Below are positions 1-13,200 of a DNA stretch of 64,000 nucleotides, piece by piece. The notes below the pieces were generated by a model. That model ran no database searches and was not told the origin of the DNA. It saw only the letters and a list, made by a program, of their open reading frames with translations. Both the position numbers and the translations under genes were made by a program. Each line of letters opens with the position of its first letter. Position 1 is the stretch's first letter. The DNA comes from Istiophorus platypterus (taxonomy: Eukaryota > Chordata > Actinopteri > Istiophoriformes > Istiophoridae). The DNA lies in contig CM029124.1 of NCBI GenBank assembly GCA_016859345.1, positions 23,286,980 through 23,350,979 on the forward strand, in the 5' to 3' direction.

Positions 1-1030
1 GCACATTCTCACTATAAAACTTAAGTCTAAGGTAAGACATACACACTCCTGCATGAACAGGAACACACAAAGTTTACTCTGAGGTCCCAATAATTTCCAC
101 AATCATTCCTCATGGAACTCTCTACAGCTTGAAGTTGACCTACAGCCAATCCAAATCCAAACAAATTGACTTCACCAAACGCATTTTGGATGTTCAATTT
201 GCTCATAGGAAATGGATGATTTACATCTACACCCCTAAATCTATGTCAAACTTGAGAGCTTGTGGAGGGGCATGATATCTCACTGTGACTAAAATGTAGC
301 CCTGATAACAAGTATACACACAGACCTTTGTATCATGGAAAACCTTCCTCTATGGAATAGTAATGCAATACAGGGTGGTCAGATAAGAGATGACAGATTA
401 ATGACATTTTTGTCCCAGGAAAATATGTTGATTTTGGTTGATATTAATACTAAAGTGTAGTTATTTTTAGCCTAAAATTAAATGTACGGTTTGTAGAGTC
501 ATTAAAAACACGGAAAAGTTATGGAATTTGAAAATTACATAGATACTTTTTGGAAAAGTCTTTGGAAAAAAAAATCAATAAATGTTTTAAAAACTATCAG
601 TTTCACTATCAGTTTTAAAAAAGGACCTGGGTATATTTTTGGCAATCCAGTTTTAGCCTCAATTACAGTAAACTCTGCTGTCTTGCCTGGAGATATGGCC
701 TTCTAGATTGCAGGCCACACGTGAACAATATATGCAATAGTTTTGTGAAGAGCAATTGAACTATGGCATTAGGAACTTTGACTGTGCATTTAGTTTGAGA
801 AACAATGAGTCTTTAACTAACTGATATTGAGCTATTTTAGTCTATGTGTCTTGCTTTTGAGCTTTGTTATGAAATAGGTCTTTCTCTGTCTCTCACAACC
901 ATCAGCAACAGGTGTGGCTTGAAACATTATGATTTCGGGTTCTCAGTCTGTACTTTCATCCATCCTTCCATACGTCCATCCAACTATCTAATTGTCCTTT
1001 CGTCTGTCCCATTCCCATGATCATGATATC

Positions 1031-1261
1031 TCAGGAATGTCTTAAGGGAATTTCTCAATTATATGGCTCAAATGTTCACTTGGACCCAAGGATGAACCAT
1101 TAGATTCTGGTTATTAAAGATCCAGGGTCAAGGTCACTGTGACTTCACATCCAGGAATGCTTGGAGGGATTTTCATTAGGTCTGGTACAAATGCCCACTT
1201 GGACATAAAGATGAACTGATTAGAATTTGGTGGTCAAAGGTCAAGGTTACTGCAATCACAC
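1031..1261. repeat. Two-unit tandem repeat of about 115 bp
   Basis: Units at about 1031-1149 and 1150-1261 share caggaatg, a pyrimidine/GG block, acaaatg-like text, cacttgga, gatgaac, attag, and ggtcaaggtcactg. This is a dispersed and often tandem monomer common in teleost genomes, recognised from memory. The function is unknown. Confidence 0.65.
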
Positions 1262-2689
1262 AAAACATGATTTTGCCAGTAACTTAACAACCGACATGGA
1301 AATTATGACAAAATACATTTCCTTCCAATTACTCTCTACATATACTATATGAATCTTGACAGACATGGATGTAAACTGCAACTTGACTGGTTGGTGGAGG
1401 CATACAACCCATGGCAGTAATTCTAGTTTCTTTTGCCTCACCTGGAAATATAACATTATTGAAAGATATCCCTGTAGACTAGCTCACCACCACAGTGTAA
1501 ACAAAAATAGCTGAACAAAGAAGATTTTTCTCATAGGTCCAGAGACCCAACTCATACAGTAACAGACAAATGAAGCCAAAAGCCAACAACTAGATAACTG
1601 TCGCTTAAAATATGATCAGCTATTAATATTATGTCAATCAAAAACAGATAAACACATTTGTTTCATATCTATTTTCAAGTGAATTCTAAACAGTGTGTGC
1701 CAATCCTGTTTAGCATAAACAGCAGAGGCTCATGACAGCTGAATCATTAATTGCTGGTAGCTCCCTATAATGGACTCAAGAGTCCCCATGAGTACCCAGG
1801 CCAAGGGGACAGAAGCAAACATTTTAGCCAGATTATGTAAATCAAAGTATTGAAGTAAAAACATAGTGAGATAATCTCTTATTGCACAGGAGAACTGTGT
1901 ATATGTATAAGAACAACTACAGCAGGTCATAGTGGAACCAGACTGTCTGTTTGTAAATTGCATGGATGTGTCAATTTCCCCAATGGCCAACTGCAGTACT
2001 GCACAAAAAAATTCCCTATGGATGACCGTATTTGTAAAACAGTTCTTAGGACTCCTTGAGAAGGTTTAGCAATTACTATTTCTATTGTATTGTTAATTTT
2101 TATAAACAGTGAGATTTTGAAGATTGTAGGCAATTAAAGTTTAATTGTAAACTTTCCAAGACTCTGGAGAATCTACCTTGAATTCACATATAAAATCATG
2201 AGTCAGTTAACAGCTGTGTCTCAAATAATAGCTGGTGGTGTGGCAACAACAAACAGAAGTCCCTAATAAAGGCTGGGTATGGGGAAAAACCTTGAGGAGC
2301 TGGGAGTTATTGTAGCCTAATACAGTGGCAAATGTACTATATTAAAAACTGAACAATAAAGAGGGGGAGATTTTAAACATGACAAAATTGCAGAAAATGT
2401 TGAGTTTCTTTCATCATAGCTTAACATCAATCAGGAAGAGCTGTCTAAAGTGAGCAGTCTGGTATCCACTTCTCATTATATATCAGTGTTAAACGAGGAT
2501 CGATGTTAACAACATACGGTTTGAATAATAATTTTACAGTTCGCCTTCATTCCAAATAACTAAAAATAAGAGCAAATTTAGCTGAAACCAGAATCTGCAT
2601 CTGTATTTTAAGGTGGTCCATGATGTACTGTATGTTTGTCTTTAACACTATTGCCTCTTAGTCAGAAAAAAACTCTTTGGACAAGGTCA

Positions 2690-3901
2690 TACAGTTAGAT
2701 ACACAAGTATTTGGACACAACTGGGACAAGTGACACAATTTTTGTATTTTTTTGTCTCTGTGCATCACAACAATAGATCTGAAATGAACCTATGGTAAAT
2801 GGACTGTACTTATGTAGAGCTTTTCTAGTGTTCTTGACCATTCAAAGCGCTTTTACACTACTGTCACATTCACCCATTCACACACATTCACATGGCGCAT
2901 TTTTCTAAATTGTTGCACACTACACACCTACGACACACACATCGTGGGCAATTTCGGGGCTCAGTATTTTGCCCAAGGACACTTTGACAAACGGACTGGA
3001 GGAGCCAGGGATCGAGCCAACACCACAACCACTCTACCATCTGAGCCCCTACCATGATGCGATTGAAGTGTAATGCAATGAATCATGAGCTGTGCTTTTC
3101 CTTCTCCATACTCTTCTATTCCCATCATTCTGGTACAAGTTCATCTTGGTTTCATCGGTCCAGAGAATCTTGTTCCAGAACTGTTCAGGCTTTTTTTTAG
3201 ATCTTTTCTATCAGGCCTTTCTGTTCTTGCGTGTTACCAGTGGTTTATACCTTGTAGTAAACTCTCTGTATTTACATTCTTGTAAATGTCTCTTGATTGT
3301 AGACTTTGACAATGCTACACCTTCCTCCTGGAGAGTTTTCTTCACCTGACTAGATGTTGTGAAGGATTTTTCTTCACCAAGGAGAGAATTCTGTGATCAT
3401 CCACCTTAGTTGTCTTCTGTGGTCTTCAGGTCTTTTGGTGTTGCTGATCTCATCAATTCATTTCTGCTTTTTAAGAATGAACCAAATTGTTGATGTGGGC
3501 ATTTTTTTGTTTTTTTTTTTCAGCCTAATGATGCCTTAATTTGCATCAAGACCTCCATGGAACACATATTGAGAGTTACCATGTACAGCTACCAAATACA
3601 AATTCAGTACTTGGAATCAAATCTAGATTTTTTATCTGCTTAATTTTTATAATGAGGCAACAGGCCACAACTGGCCACATCAATTGTCCAATTACTTTTG
3701 AGCCACTGAAAATGAGAGACTGTGTACAAAAATGGCTGTAATTCCTAAACAGTTAGTGGAATATTTTGTTAAACCCCTTTAGCTGTAGCTGAAAGTCTAC
3801 ATTCAGTCACATCTTGATTAGTTTCAAATCCGTTGAGTCGGTGTATAGAGGCAAAATTAGAAAATGGTGCTACTGTCCAAATACTTGTGCACTTGTTGTT
3901 G
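2690..3901 (-). mobile_element. Tc1/mariner-type DNA transposon, decayed
   Basis: Terminal inverted repeats match at both ends: acacaagtatttggaca near 2701, and its complement tgtccaaatacttgtgca near 3873-3890. Total length is about 1.2 kb, normal for Tc1. The - strand around 3290-3410 encodes Tc1 transposase N-terminal text (KVDDHRILSLVKKNP) that then runs out of frame, so the copy is dead. It is interrupted by another repeat at about 2789-3055. Confidence 0.75.
2789..3055. repeat. Teleost dispersed repeat nested in the Tc1 element
   Basis: It begins ggtaaatggactgtactta and ends in ccagggatcgagcc ... accactctaccatctgagccc, with gcccaaggacactttgaca inside. This is the widespread teleost family that often reads taaatgg..tgcatttatatagcgctttt. 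I do not know its class with certainty (SINE-like or MITE). Confidence 0.65.
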
Positions 3902-4940
3902 TATGATGTATTATCATGTTTCCTAATGTGACTGAGGGCAGGAAGTTACTTTAAGTGTAAGAAAATTTGCAATGAAAGTCTTGACGTTAAAGTTTAAAAT
4001 CTTAGTCGGAATAGAGCATCCGGTACCTGGCAGGATTGTAAGTATCTCTAGTGGTCATGCGTATTCTAGGGAATGGTGGGTGGGTGGGTGGCATGGTGAG
4101 GTGGTGCTTACCTAAGCCCAGATGACATCCACTGGGGACAAGGAAGGGTGGTGGGACCCCACTCTGTGCCCACCTGCCCACCTGGCCCTCCTCACCCCTC
4201 TGGCACCAAGTAAAAATAGCTTGGAGTCCTCCCTGTGTTCCACCTGCTTCTATCAGATCCAGTGCCAGGTCATCCCTCACCAGGCACAGCTAGGGAGGAG
4301 GCAGCACTGGCACGGTCACATGGAGGCTTGGCTGGCAGGGGAGTGAGAAAGGAAGAGCACTGGGAAAGGACGGAGAGTTGTGTGATGCTGAAGGTGAAAG
4401 GAGAGAGAAAATCTAGCTTGTAAGTCCTGGCTTGTATGTCCTTAACAAGCTTCTAATTGAAGACCTAATGAAGTTTTGGCGACCAGCACAGATATAAGGT
4501 TTTCTGTGAATTCTTAAATAAAAGACAGTGTTCAAATGGCTGAGTAACAACTAATAAGCACAAACAAATAAAGAGCAGTTGCTATAACAAGCTGTTAATG
4601 ACAGGTAGAACTACTTTAAAAGCTAATGTGATCAGTTCATCATAATGTGGCATAACTTCCACCAGTACAACAAATTCTACACACACCGTTACTGCTCTCA
4701 ATTTGTAACAGAAATATTGTATTCATCCATTTACAATGCCAGCAAACATAGCATAATCAAATAAGATGGGAGTGCAAGGATTAAAAAACAGAACTAAAGA
4801 CAGAGAAAACGGAAGGGACTGCAAAATCTGGCTTCATCTCCCAGACTTGGTAGAGAAGAGCTTAGGAGGATCAATTAGCTGTCATATTTTAATGAAGCCT
4901 TAATTTAAGGTACATAACTGTCCCATCCTTGCACCCATAG

Positions 4941-5009
4941 CACCCTGCAGAGGCTCCGGAATGCTCAGCTGACCTGCCAGTACCTCTGACCATAACATGG
5001 ACACAACAG
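4941..5009 (+). CDS. fancl: FANCL coding exon (first one in the window), DRWD domain
   Basis: The exon has 23 codons, phase 0 at both ends. It starts right after ...cccatag and ends at CAACAG followed by gtatgt. An in-frame TAG precedes the first codon, so the exon cannot extend left. It reads HPAEAPE, DLPVPL and TWTQQ, matching the YPAESP...DFPVPF...TPQ stretch of human FANCL near residue 158. It joins in phase to the exon at 10865 across a 5.9 kb intron. Confidence 0.88.
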
Positions 5010-7109
5010 GTATGTAAAAAAAAATGTAAGTAACAAAATGTTATAAATAGATGTAGAAAGAGCTGTCAATGGAATTTCTAGACAACATTTGAAATGCTGC
5101 TAAGGGTTGTTCTTCTGTCAGGTTTCTAGGGTCGATGCAAACAGTTTAAATAGGCTCCTTCAAAGTAGTACTAATGATTAAAACACAAAAATATTAACGG
5201 AAAATGGAAACAGTCTTTTCTTAGTATTTGACAAATTATTAACGCTGCAAAGTAATTGTTCCCTAACAGCTGCACAATAAACGACAATACTCATATATCA
5301 AAAATATGCCACTGTTCTATGAATGTATGAGTTTATACTGCTTTTAAAACCTCAAATAATAGAAATTCTATATCATGTGGAAACTGCTAAAAAATATATA
5401 TTTTCCAGAGTCCTTAAGACCTTAAAGTAAACAGTGAGAAAAGTGGAGAGGACCATCATTATCTGTACTTTTTTTAGCATCATGAACCTTCAAGGTCCTC
5501 ATCATTGTGAAGGACCCCACCCACCCCACCCTCTTCATCCCCTTACCAGTAACATTCCATATATGTCTTATTGCAACCAAAACCATATTTTTACACGACA
5601 AGTCTATTTTCTTCCATTTTAAACACGTAAATGTTGTGATTATGTGTTGAGTTATGGGCATTGTTAAAATGTGTATGACAAGCTCACCCTGTGTAGAATC
5701 AGATGGAGCTCTAAAGGTGTTGATGCTATGCTAAAATGCTGCCTTCGCTACATGAGCTGTGCAGACAACATTTTAATCCCCCAAAACCTCTGCTAATTGG
5801 TATGACAGTCATGTAACCCAAGAGGTTAAAGTTAGGACAAAAAGGGTCACAGAGCAAATTCCATCCAGCCATTAGCTATACCGTTTATCCATTTGAGGGT
5901 CATGGTGGGGCAGGAGCCAATACCAACTGATATTGGGTAAGAGGTGGGGTTCACCCTGTTGCCTGGTCTTATCAAGGGGCTGACACATAGAGACAAACAA
6001 CCATTCACACCAACAGGCAATTTAGCGTTGCCAATTAACAGAGAGGCCCTGGAGCCCAGAACCCTCTTGGTGTGAGGCAATGCTAACTACTGCACCACCT
6101 TGCTGCCCCATAGTGTACTTGCTACTGCTTAAGTTAGGGTTAGGGTGAATCAGCATTTCTATCATCACTGAGAAAAATTTTCAGCTGTTCCATCACAAGG
6201 ATCAGCCTATTATGCCCAGTCTGTCACGTTATTGTATTTGGCAAATGTATTTGATATTTTTCAGGTTCTGTTATTCTAAACCTCAGAATGTTTTGTAGTC
6301 TGACTTTCTGCTGACATTTGAGACTCAAACTGTGATTGAGCACTAGATAAATGCACTTAAGTCATCCTCTGCCACGTATTGCATAATTTGCCAAAATACT
6401 TCTCCACCTGCTGTATTAAGACATTTCCTTCCAGCCCCTCAAATTTAGTCCACTATAATTGGCAATAAACTGCTTTGTTGTTAAACCAGCTGTGGGCTCT
6501 TTATATGCCTTTGCCTCCTCGTTAATGTTATTTGCCATCTTGCTCCTTTCACTCCAACTCTACTTTTCATCTCTGCCACTGCGTCTGAGTCTGTTTCACT
6601 TACTCACTCTCAAATGCGCACACGCACACACACATACTAATACCTGTATCTTTGTGAGGATACTCATTGGCATTAGCTTTCCCAGCCCCTTAACCTAACC
6701 TTATCATCACAACTGTGACCCCAACCTAAATGTCATTCTAACCTGAACCCTAAAACCAAGTCTTAAACATGACACAGTCCTTTGAAGTTTTGAGGACTGA
6801 CCATAGAATCCTCACCTTCTGAAAAATGTCCCCACTCCCAAGGTCTAAAACTCAAACTGGTCCTCACAAAGATAGAAATGTAAGTACACACACAGATTTT
6901 TTTTACAGTTGCTTTGTCAATCATAGAAACTACTGCTCCATATCACAGCATTGCATTTCTGTTTCAAATATATTATGTGTATGTGTGTGTATGTGTTGCT
7001 GAGCTGATACATGGCAGGCTTACAGTGAGGACCAGCTTAGAACAGCGCTACCGTATGGAGCCTGTCTGCCTGCTGTGCTGTTGATGGATCTCTCCCACAC
7101 TGCAACATG

Positions 7110-7205
<96 letters not shown>

Positions 7206-7261
7206 GTGTGCTTGCATCTGTGCCAAGTGTGTTTTTGTCTGATATGTGAAGTAAGAGAGTG

Positions 7262-7296
<35 letters not shown>

Positions 7297-10200
7297 GTGG
7301 GGCGCAGGGGGAAGGGCTTGTCTGTCGGCAGTCCTGACATGTTCATTTGAATGAGTAATTATTGCTTGCTCTGTTGCAGGGCCAAGACGTGCCACTCTGT
7401 GCATTTGTGTGGAACTAGATTGGGAAGAAAAGTAAACCTGTGTGTGTGTGTGTGTGTGTGTGTGTTTGTTTGTTTGTGTAGGATGTTTGGGGGGTTACTA
7501 TATTCATGGAGCCTAATATACTTGTATGGGGGGTTCCTACAAGTTTGTTGAGACCAAAATGCTGGACCTCACAACTTTAAATGGCTTTTTAGGGTTAAGG
7601 CTTGGTCTTAGATTTCAGGTTAGATATAAGTTTAGGTTATAGTTAGGGTAAGAGTTGGGGTTTTACATTTAGTTTTGATGGTTAAGGTCTGGATAAGGGA
7701 CTAGGGAATGCATGATATCAATGACATGTCCCCCTAACTATGGAAAAAAAGGTTGAGTGCGTAGTTTGTGTCTTTTGTGCTTGCAGAGTATACAAAGGGC
7801 ATGTTTAATACCAAAAGTGACTTGTATTAAGATACTGAGGATGTTTCAGTATGAATAAAATAATGATTGTGCGTTAGGACTGAGGGTTGAAGGTACCAGT
7901 AGTAAGGCCAAAAATAATGTTACTGTCATTTTAGATTATAATTGTAAATTTATCAGGTGGTCATTTTTGTGATTAAATTAGTGACCAATTTACTACATCT
8001 GTTAAATATAATCTCAATATTGCTCATTTTGTCAGCAGACAAAAACACAGTCAAAACCTGCGACCCTTATAGCCAAGTAATGCTAAATCATAACCCGTTG
8101 TCATATGCTGCATATAGTATGTCTACAGTACAATTTGATCAAAGAGTGATTTTCCCTTTTTAAAATTTTTCTTTTGACTTTGGATGCCTGAGGAGGTCAA
8201 AATATTTCAGCAAACAAGAATAGAGCAAAATTTGAGAAAAAAATTTGAGAAAAATAACAGAAATGTAAAATATACATCTCTTCCTCTCTCTCATCCCATA
8301 AATTATCTTGTAAAAAAATGATTATCTTCCAGCTAAATTTGGTTTAGGTGAGTCCCTTAAAATATTTTAAACTCAAGACTCACTAGCTTTTACCTGAAAC
8401 TGGCTGTATCTCAGAGCATTGTTCAGCAAATGGAACTCAGGTGTCATCAGGTGACCTAAGTAAGGCACTTCAGTTAAGTTTTTGGTTCTGCACTTATGTC
8501 ATGTGATGACACTGACTGCTGGATATCATTAGATACAGTCAAAATCCCTTTATCTGACTGTGTTTTGTACTTAGGTGTCCGCATGTCTTCCGTGGAGAAT
8601 ACAGTAATGTTGGCATGCATGTAGTAGCTTATAACACATATAGATGTAGTAGCAATTTATACAACCAGTACCAATACAGTGCCTCATTATATGCAATACT
8701 CTCATAATATCAGGTGAGACTAGTCCTCTATTTTTTACAATGATGAAATAATAATAATTAATTCCTATGTAAATTAGAGGCTGCTCAGTATGAAAAGGAA
8801 TTATTGAAAAAAGGATCAAAAGAGTTAAGTTTAGTAGCATCTGTGTAAAGAGGAGTGGATTCTTTCAGCCTTACTGCTTTTTAGACCTAAGTCAGTCAGA
8901 GATATCATAAATAGATAACAAGGACTAATTGAGATGGCCAAGGAGCAACTCTCAGCTCAGATTCAGTATCACTTTCTTACAGCCTTCTACCGTCACTCAT
9001 GTTCCTCTCCCAGATACAGCAGGGATTCAGTTACCAGCTCTTTTTCCTCCTGAACTGGGCCTAGCGTAGTTATCCTTAGCAGTAACTGTAATCATGCCAC
9101 TGGCATTAATTGGGCTGTAATTGCTGAGGCTCTCAGCACCTGCACGATGCTTAATTGTGTGCACTGTACTGGCACAATGACCCATAATTTTTGGATCATT
9201 TTTTCCCCTAATTTTTTCCTTCTCATTCCATCTGTATTGCTCTCACACTCCTCCATCAGCCTCCCTTTCTCTTCTTTACGTGGCACACACCGTCTATATG
9301 AGAGCTCAGTAACAGGACTGTGTCAGAATATTCTGCAGCATTAAATGTTCCCAAGAGAACAGTGGCCTCAATAATTCTTCGATGTAAGAAGTTAAGAACG
9401 AGCAGTGGGTATTTTATTGTAACGAACTCTTCCTAGAACTGGCTGCTTAGCCAAACTGAGCAATAGGGGGAGAAGGCCCTCGGTAAGAGAGGTGAGCCTG
9501 AACCAGTGGTCACTCTGGCTGAACTCCAGAGATCTTGTGTAGAGATGCGATAAACTCCCAGAAGGACAACCAACACTGTAGCACTCTACTGATCTGGGCT
9601 TTAAAGCAGAGTGGCCAGATAGAATCCTCTCCTCAGTAAAGGGCACATGAAAGTGACTCGGAGTTTGCAAAATAAGCCCTTAAAGGACTCTTAGACTGTG
9701 AAAAACAAGATTATATGATGAAATGAAGATTTAAATGTTTGGCCTCAACTCTAATGACATCTGGAGATGAAATCTGGACGTATCTGGATGGCACACGGCA
9801 CCCCTCATCCCCTTCACAATACCATCCCAACAGTGAAGCATGGTGGTGGCACCATCATGCTATGGGAGTGTTTTCAGCGGCAGGGACAGGGGACTGGTCA
9901 GAGTTGAGTGAAAGCCGAACAGAGCAAAGTAAAGAGATATCCTTAATAAATGCTGAGGACTGGGCTGAGGGTTCACCTTCCAGCAGGACAGTGACCCTGA
10001 GCACACAGGCAGGACAACACAGGAATGGCTTAGGAAAACTCTGGGAATGTAAATCTGAGTGGCCCAGCCAGAGCCCTGATTTGAACCCATCCAACCTGAA
10101 AGAACCTGTGAGGATCTGCAGAGAAGAACTGCAGAAAATTCCACAATCTAGGGTCGCAAAGCTTGTCTCTTCATACCCACAAGGACTTAAAACTGTATTT

Positions 10201-13200
10201 GTCACAAAGGTGCTTTAAATAATTACTGAGTAAAGGGTCTGAATCCTTATGTCAATGTGATACTTTATTTTTTCCTCTTATTAATGAATTTTATAAAGTT
10301 ATAAAATTCTGTTTTCGCCTTCTCATCCATTTACACTCAATACCCCATGTAATGAGTGTAAATGGATGAGGAAAAAAATTAAACAACTTTAGCATAAGGC
10401 TGCAACATAAAGAAATGTGAAAAAGGGAAGAGTTTATAAACACGTTCTGAATGCATTGCATCATCTCAAGATAGAAATAGCCCAATTTTGTAGATATCCA
10501 CGGTGAACTTAGATAGAAGTATAGGTTTCTGTGCAGGAATAAATAAACTGGAAGCCCCTTCAACAGGCTGTTTGAAGAAATACTTACAGAACATAGACCA
10601 TGAAATGTAATTTTTACATTTTTGTTTGTGTGCAGATTGCTTAATCATGATACAAGGCATTAATTAATGAGCTTCTGAGGTGTTTGTTGGTATATTTGCA
10701 AATTTTGGACAGAGCCAGACTACCTAGAAATGACCATAGAAGTTTGGCCTTCAGTAATTGTGAAGAAAAAGGTAGTTTATTAAGGTTTTCATTGGTGTTG
10801 CAGCACTTTGGAATTCTCTAGTATTGTAAATGACCTACGTTTTTGTTCTGCTGTGGTCTGGTAGAGTACTCTGGAGGAGCTCCACAACCAGTTTCTGCTG
10901 GTTTTGGAGTCTTTGATAGAGTTCTGGGATGTCCTTGATGAGATTGACAGCAAGACCTGGATTCTGGAGCCGGAAAAACCCAGACGGTCTGACACCATGA
11001 GGCGGATTGCCATTGGTACAGTGTAACACATGCAGGCAGCTCTCAGAACAATTCATTCCAGTCATCCAGACACTTACTGTCTATAATCTAGTATCAGGTG
11101 TTATAAAGTCTCTCATTAGACTTCAGAGGTTAATGTTGATTATGCAACTGATTAACATAAAATTTTACACATACAGTAATACTTGTGCTCTTTCATATGA
11201 TAAAGTAAATTGTTGTTGGGATGTGTACATTCCTGTCTCTTTGTGCAGGAAACAACATATACATCAAAGTGGAGGTAGATCCCAGACACCCTAAGATGCT
11301 GCCAGAGTGCTGCCTGCTGGGAGCTGAGCATGGTACGTAGGACCCTAGAGACATGACAAGGCTTCAAAGTGCACTCACAGGCAGTGCAAGAGCATAAGGA
11401 GTATATCTGCTCTATTAGACACCCAAAAGTGACATCCTGTGTTATGGCATGGCAAATCCTCCCTCTACTATAATACACTCATCAGGTCCCAATGAGGTTT
11501 TTGAGTTAATTGTTTGTTAAGGTACTTTTGTTGTTGACCTTACTGATTGATAAACAGTGTAGGTGCCTGACCACACCAGAAAGTAGCACAAAAGTATATA
11601 TCTACAATAGGTGGTTTCTTGCATCATGGTCAATCAACACACTACACATTGTAGATTCCATCATTTTTAGACTGTCTGGGGTCCCAAATCCCTCAGAGGT
11701 CAGCACTGTCAACCTTGGTTTGGCTTCAGACGGAGGGCTGACAGGGGTTATTTTTGGTTTTGTCTGGTTAAAGGCCTCCACACCTTATTCTAACTGTTAG
11801 AACACAGGTTATTAACATGCATTTATTAACCTAGCAACACATTAGAGTGAATTTGGTCATAGTGCCTTGGAGGTCTAAACAACTGAATAACACTTGTGAC
11901 CTATTTTTCTCTTTTCTCTCAATGTATATGCTGGTGTGACAGACCCCGAAGTCATACCCTTGTGTAGTAAACATAACCGTATTTTGAATCTAGGGTTATT
12001 TAACCTAACTGATTAATGCATTGACTATTTTTTGATTAATCATATAGTCTATTAAATATCAGAAATCAATGAAATATTATTATCAAAATTTCAGAGCACA
12101 AAACGACATAATTTTTATTCAGCTAAATCTCCCTAAAAAATTAAATTTTTACATTTTCAAAAAAATAAAGGAGAAGTGAAAAAACATTTAGGAAGCTAAA
12201 AAACTCAGATGTTTCCCCTGTTTTCTGGGATTGGTTAAATGATTAATTCAAATCTATTAATGTACTGTTGATTAGCTAATTGACTATATGTTTTAGTATT
12301 AATGGGAACAGCTGTGTCCTGTGTCTCTTCATAAGGCCCATATTACTGTAATCAAAAGCCTGACTTTACTGAGTAAAATGCCAGGTGAGGATCAACACAG
12401 GAAATGAAGCAATGAAGGGAATGATTCTGCCTGGGCTGCCATTATTTAGATCAGATCAGTGAGTAGCCATCAGGTGAGATTGAAAAAGGATTAACGCTTG
12501 TTTTTCACCTATCTCCACATCTCGACTTCAACCAGGCTGGTTGTGTTGACTGTTGTCCGTTGTTGTGTCTGCGGACTTGTTTCCAGAGTGGTACATTTTC
12601 ATTCTCACCACGCCAAGAGAGCCAACCGGCAAGCTTCAGATTTCCATTTAAGTCCCCATCAATTTTTGGCCATTGTTTCTGTAAACTCAAGGTCATGCAA
12701 CTCCTAGCCTGTTGCCTAGCAATGTAGCTCAAAAGATATTAAACACATACACACTTCAGCCAAGATGGGAGGCAGGCAGTGACCCTCAAATACAAGGGGT
12801 CATGCAGAAATATTGCTTTTTGCATGTAGGAATAACAAATAGTGAAAGCGATGAGTACTGCACTGAGACAAAGTTCCCCTGTGCAACAGAATGATGGTTC
12901 ATATCCAGCAGTGGTCACACCTCTGTCTGGTGAACTGAGTTGTTGTCAAATAAGACAGCATTTGAGGGTATGTAGAGGATGTTTTTCAAAGACAGTTAAA
13001 TTTTATGAGGGCTTAAACTTTTGGCAGTAGTCTATCTGCAGCTGTTCGAGAAAAGACTCAAATTTAAGGCTTTTATTATAAGTACAATGTACATCCAATA
13101 CCAAATAATTTCCTTTTTTTTGTTGCTGCAGTGGTTACTCCATTGAGGAATAAGCTGAACGCCAATATGCACTTGTGGTAAGGTCCCCTGCCAAGTTTTT

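Larger units (their letters stand above)
1..4940. other. FANCL intron or upstream sequence: no exon recognised
   Basis: The next upstream FANCL exon must end in phase 0 and encode the IKLKAEDASGREH-like stretch. I found no convincing version here. The segment holds a two-unit tandem repeat (1031-1261), a Tc1-like transposon (2690-3901) with another repeat inside it, and a GC-rich patch at 4060-4440. The rest is AT-rich and unremarkable. Confidence 0.6.
5010..10864. other. FANCL intron (5.9 kb)
   Basis: It holds a dispersed repeat (5855-6112), a CA/GT-rich complex with flanking CCCTAA-like repeat (6640-7740), and a Tc1 element (9290-10460). The remainder is AT-rich with no exon-like segment seen. 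Confidence 0.8.

Noticed and set aside
4235..4430. Frame ending HWERTESCVMLKVK as the FANCL exon before 4941
   Set aside because: It loosely resembles the SGREHLITLKLK stretch and a gt follows CTGAAG in phase 0. However, the preceding residues do not match FANCL, there is no convincing acceptor, and the GC-rich patch around it looks repetitive.
7020..7404. Open frames over 100 codons on both strands
   Set aside because: They are caused by the (GT)n tract and contain no unique protein sequence.
9739..10218. 159-codon frame as a host gene
   Set aside because: It is a Tc1 transposase fragment. The nucleotide order matches Tc1 before and after the frame, with breaks.
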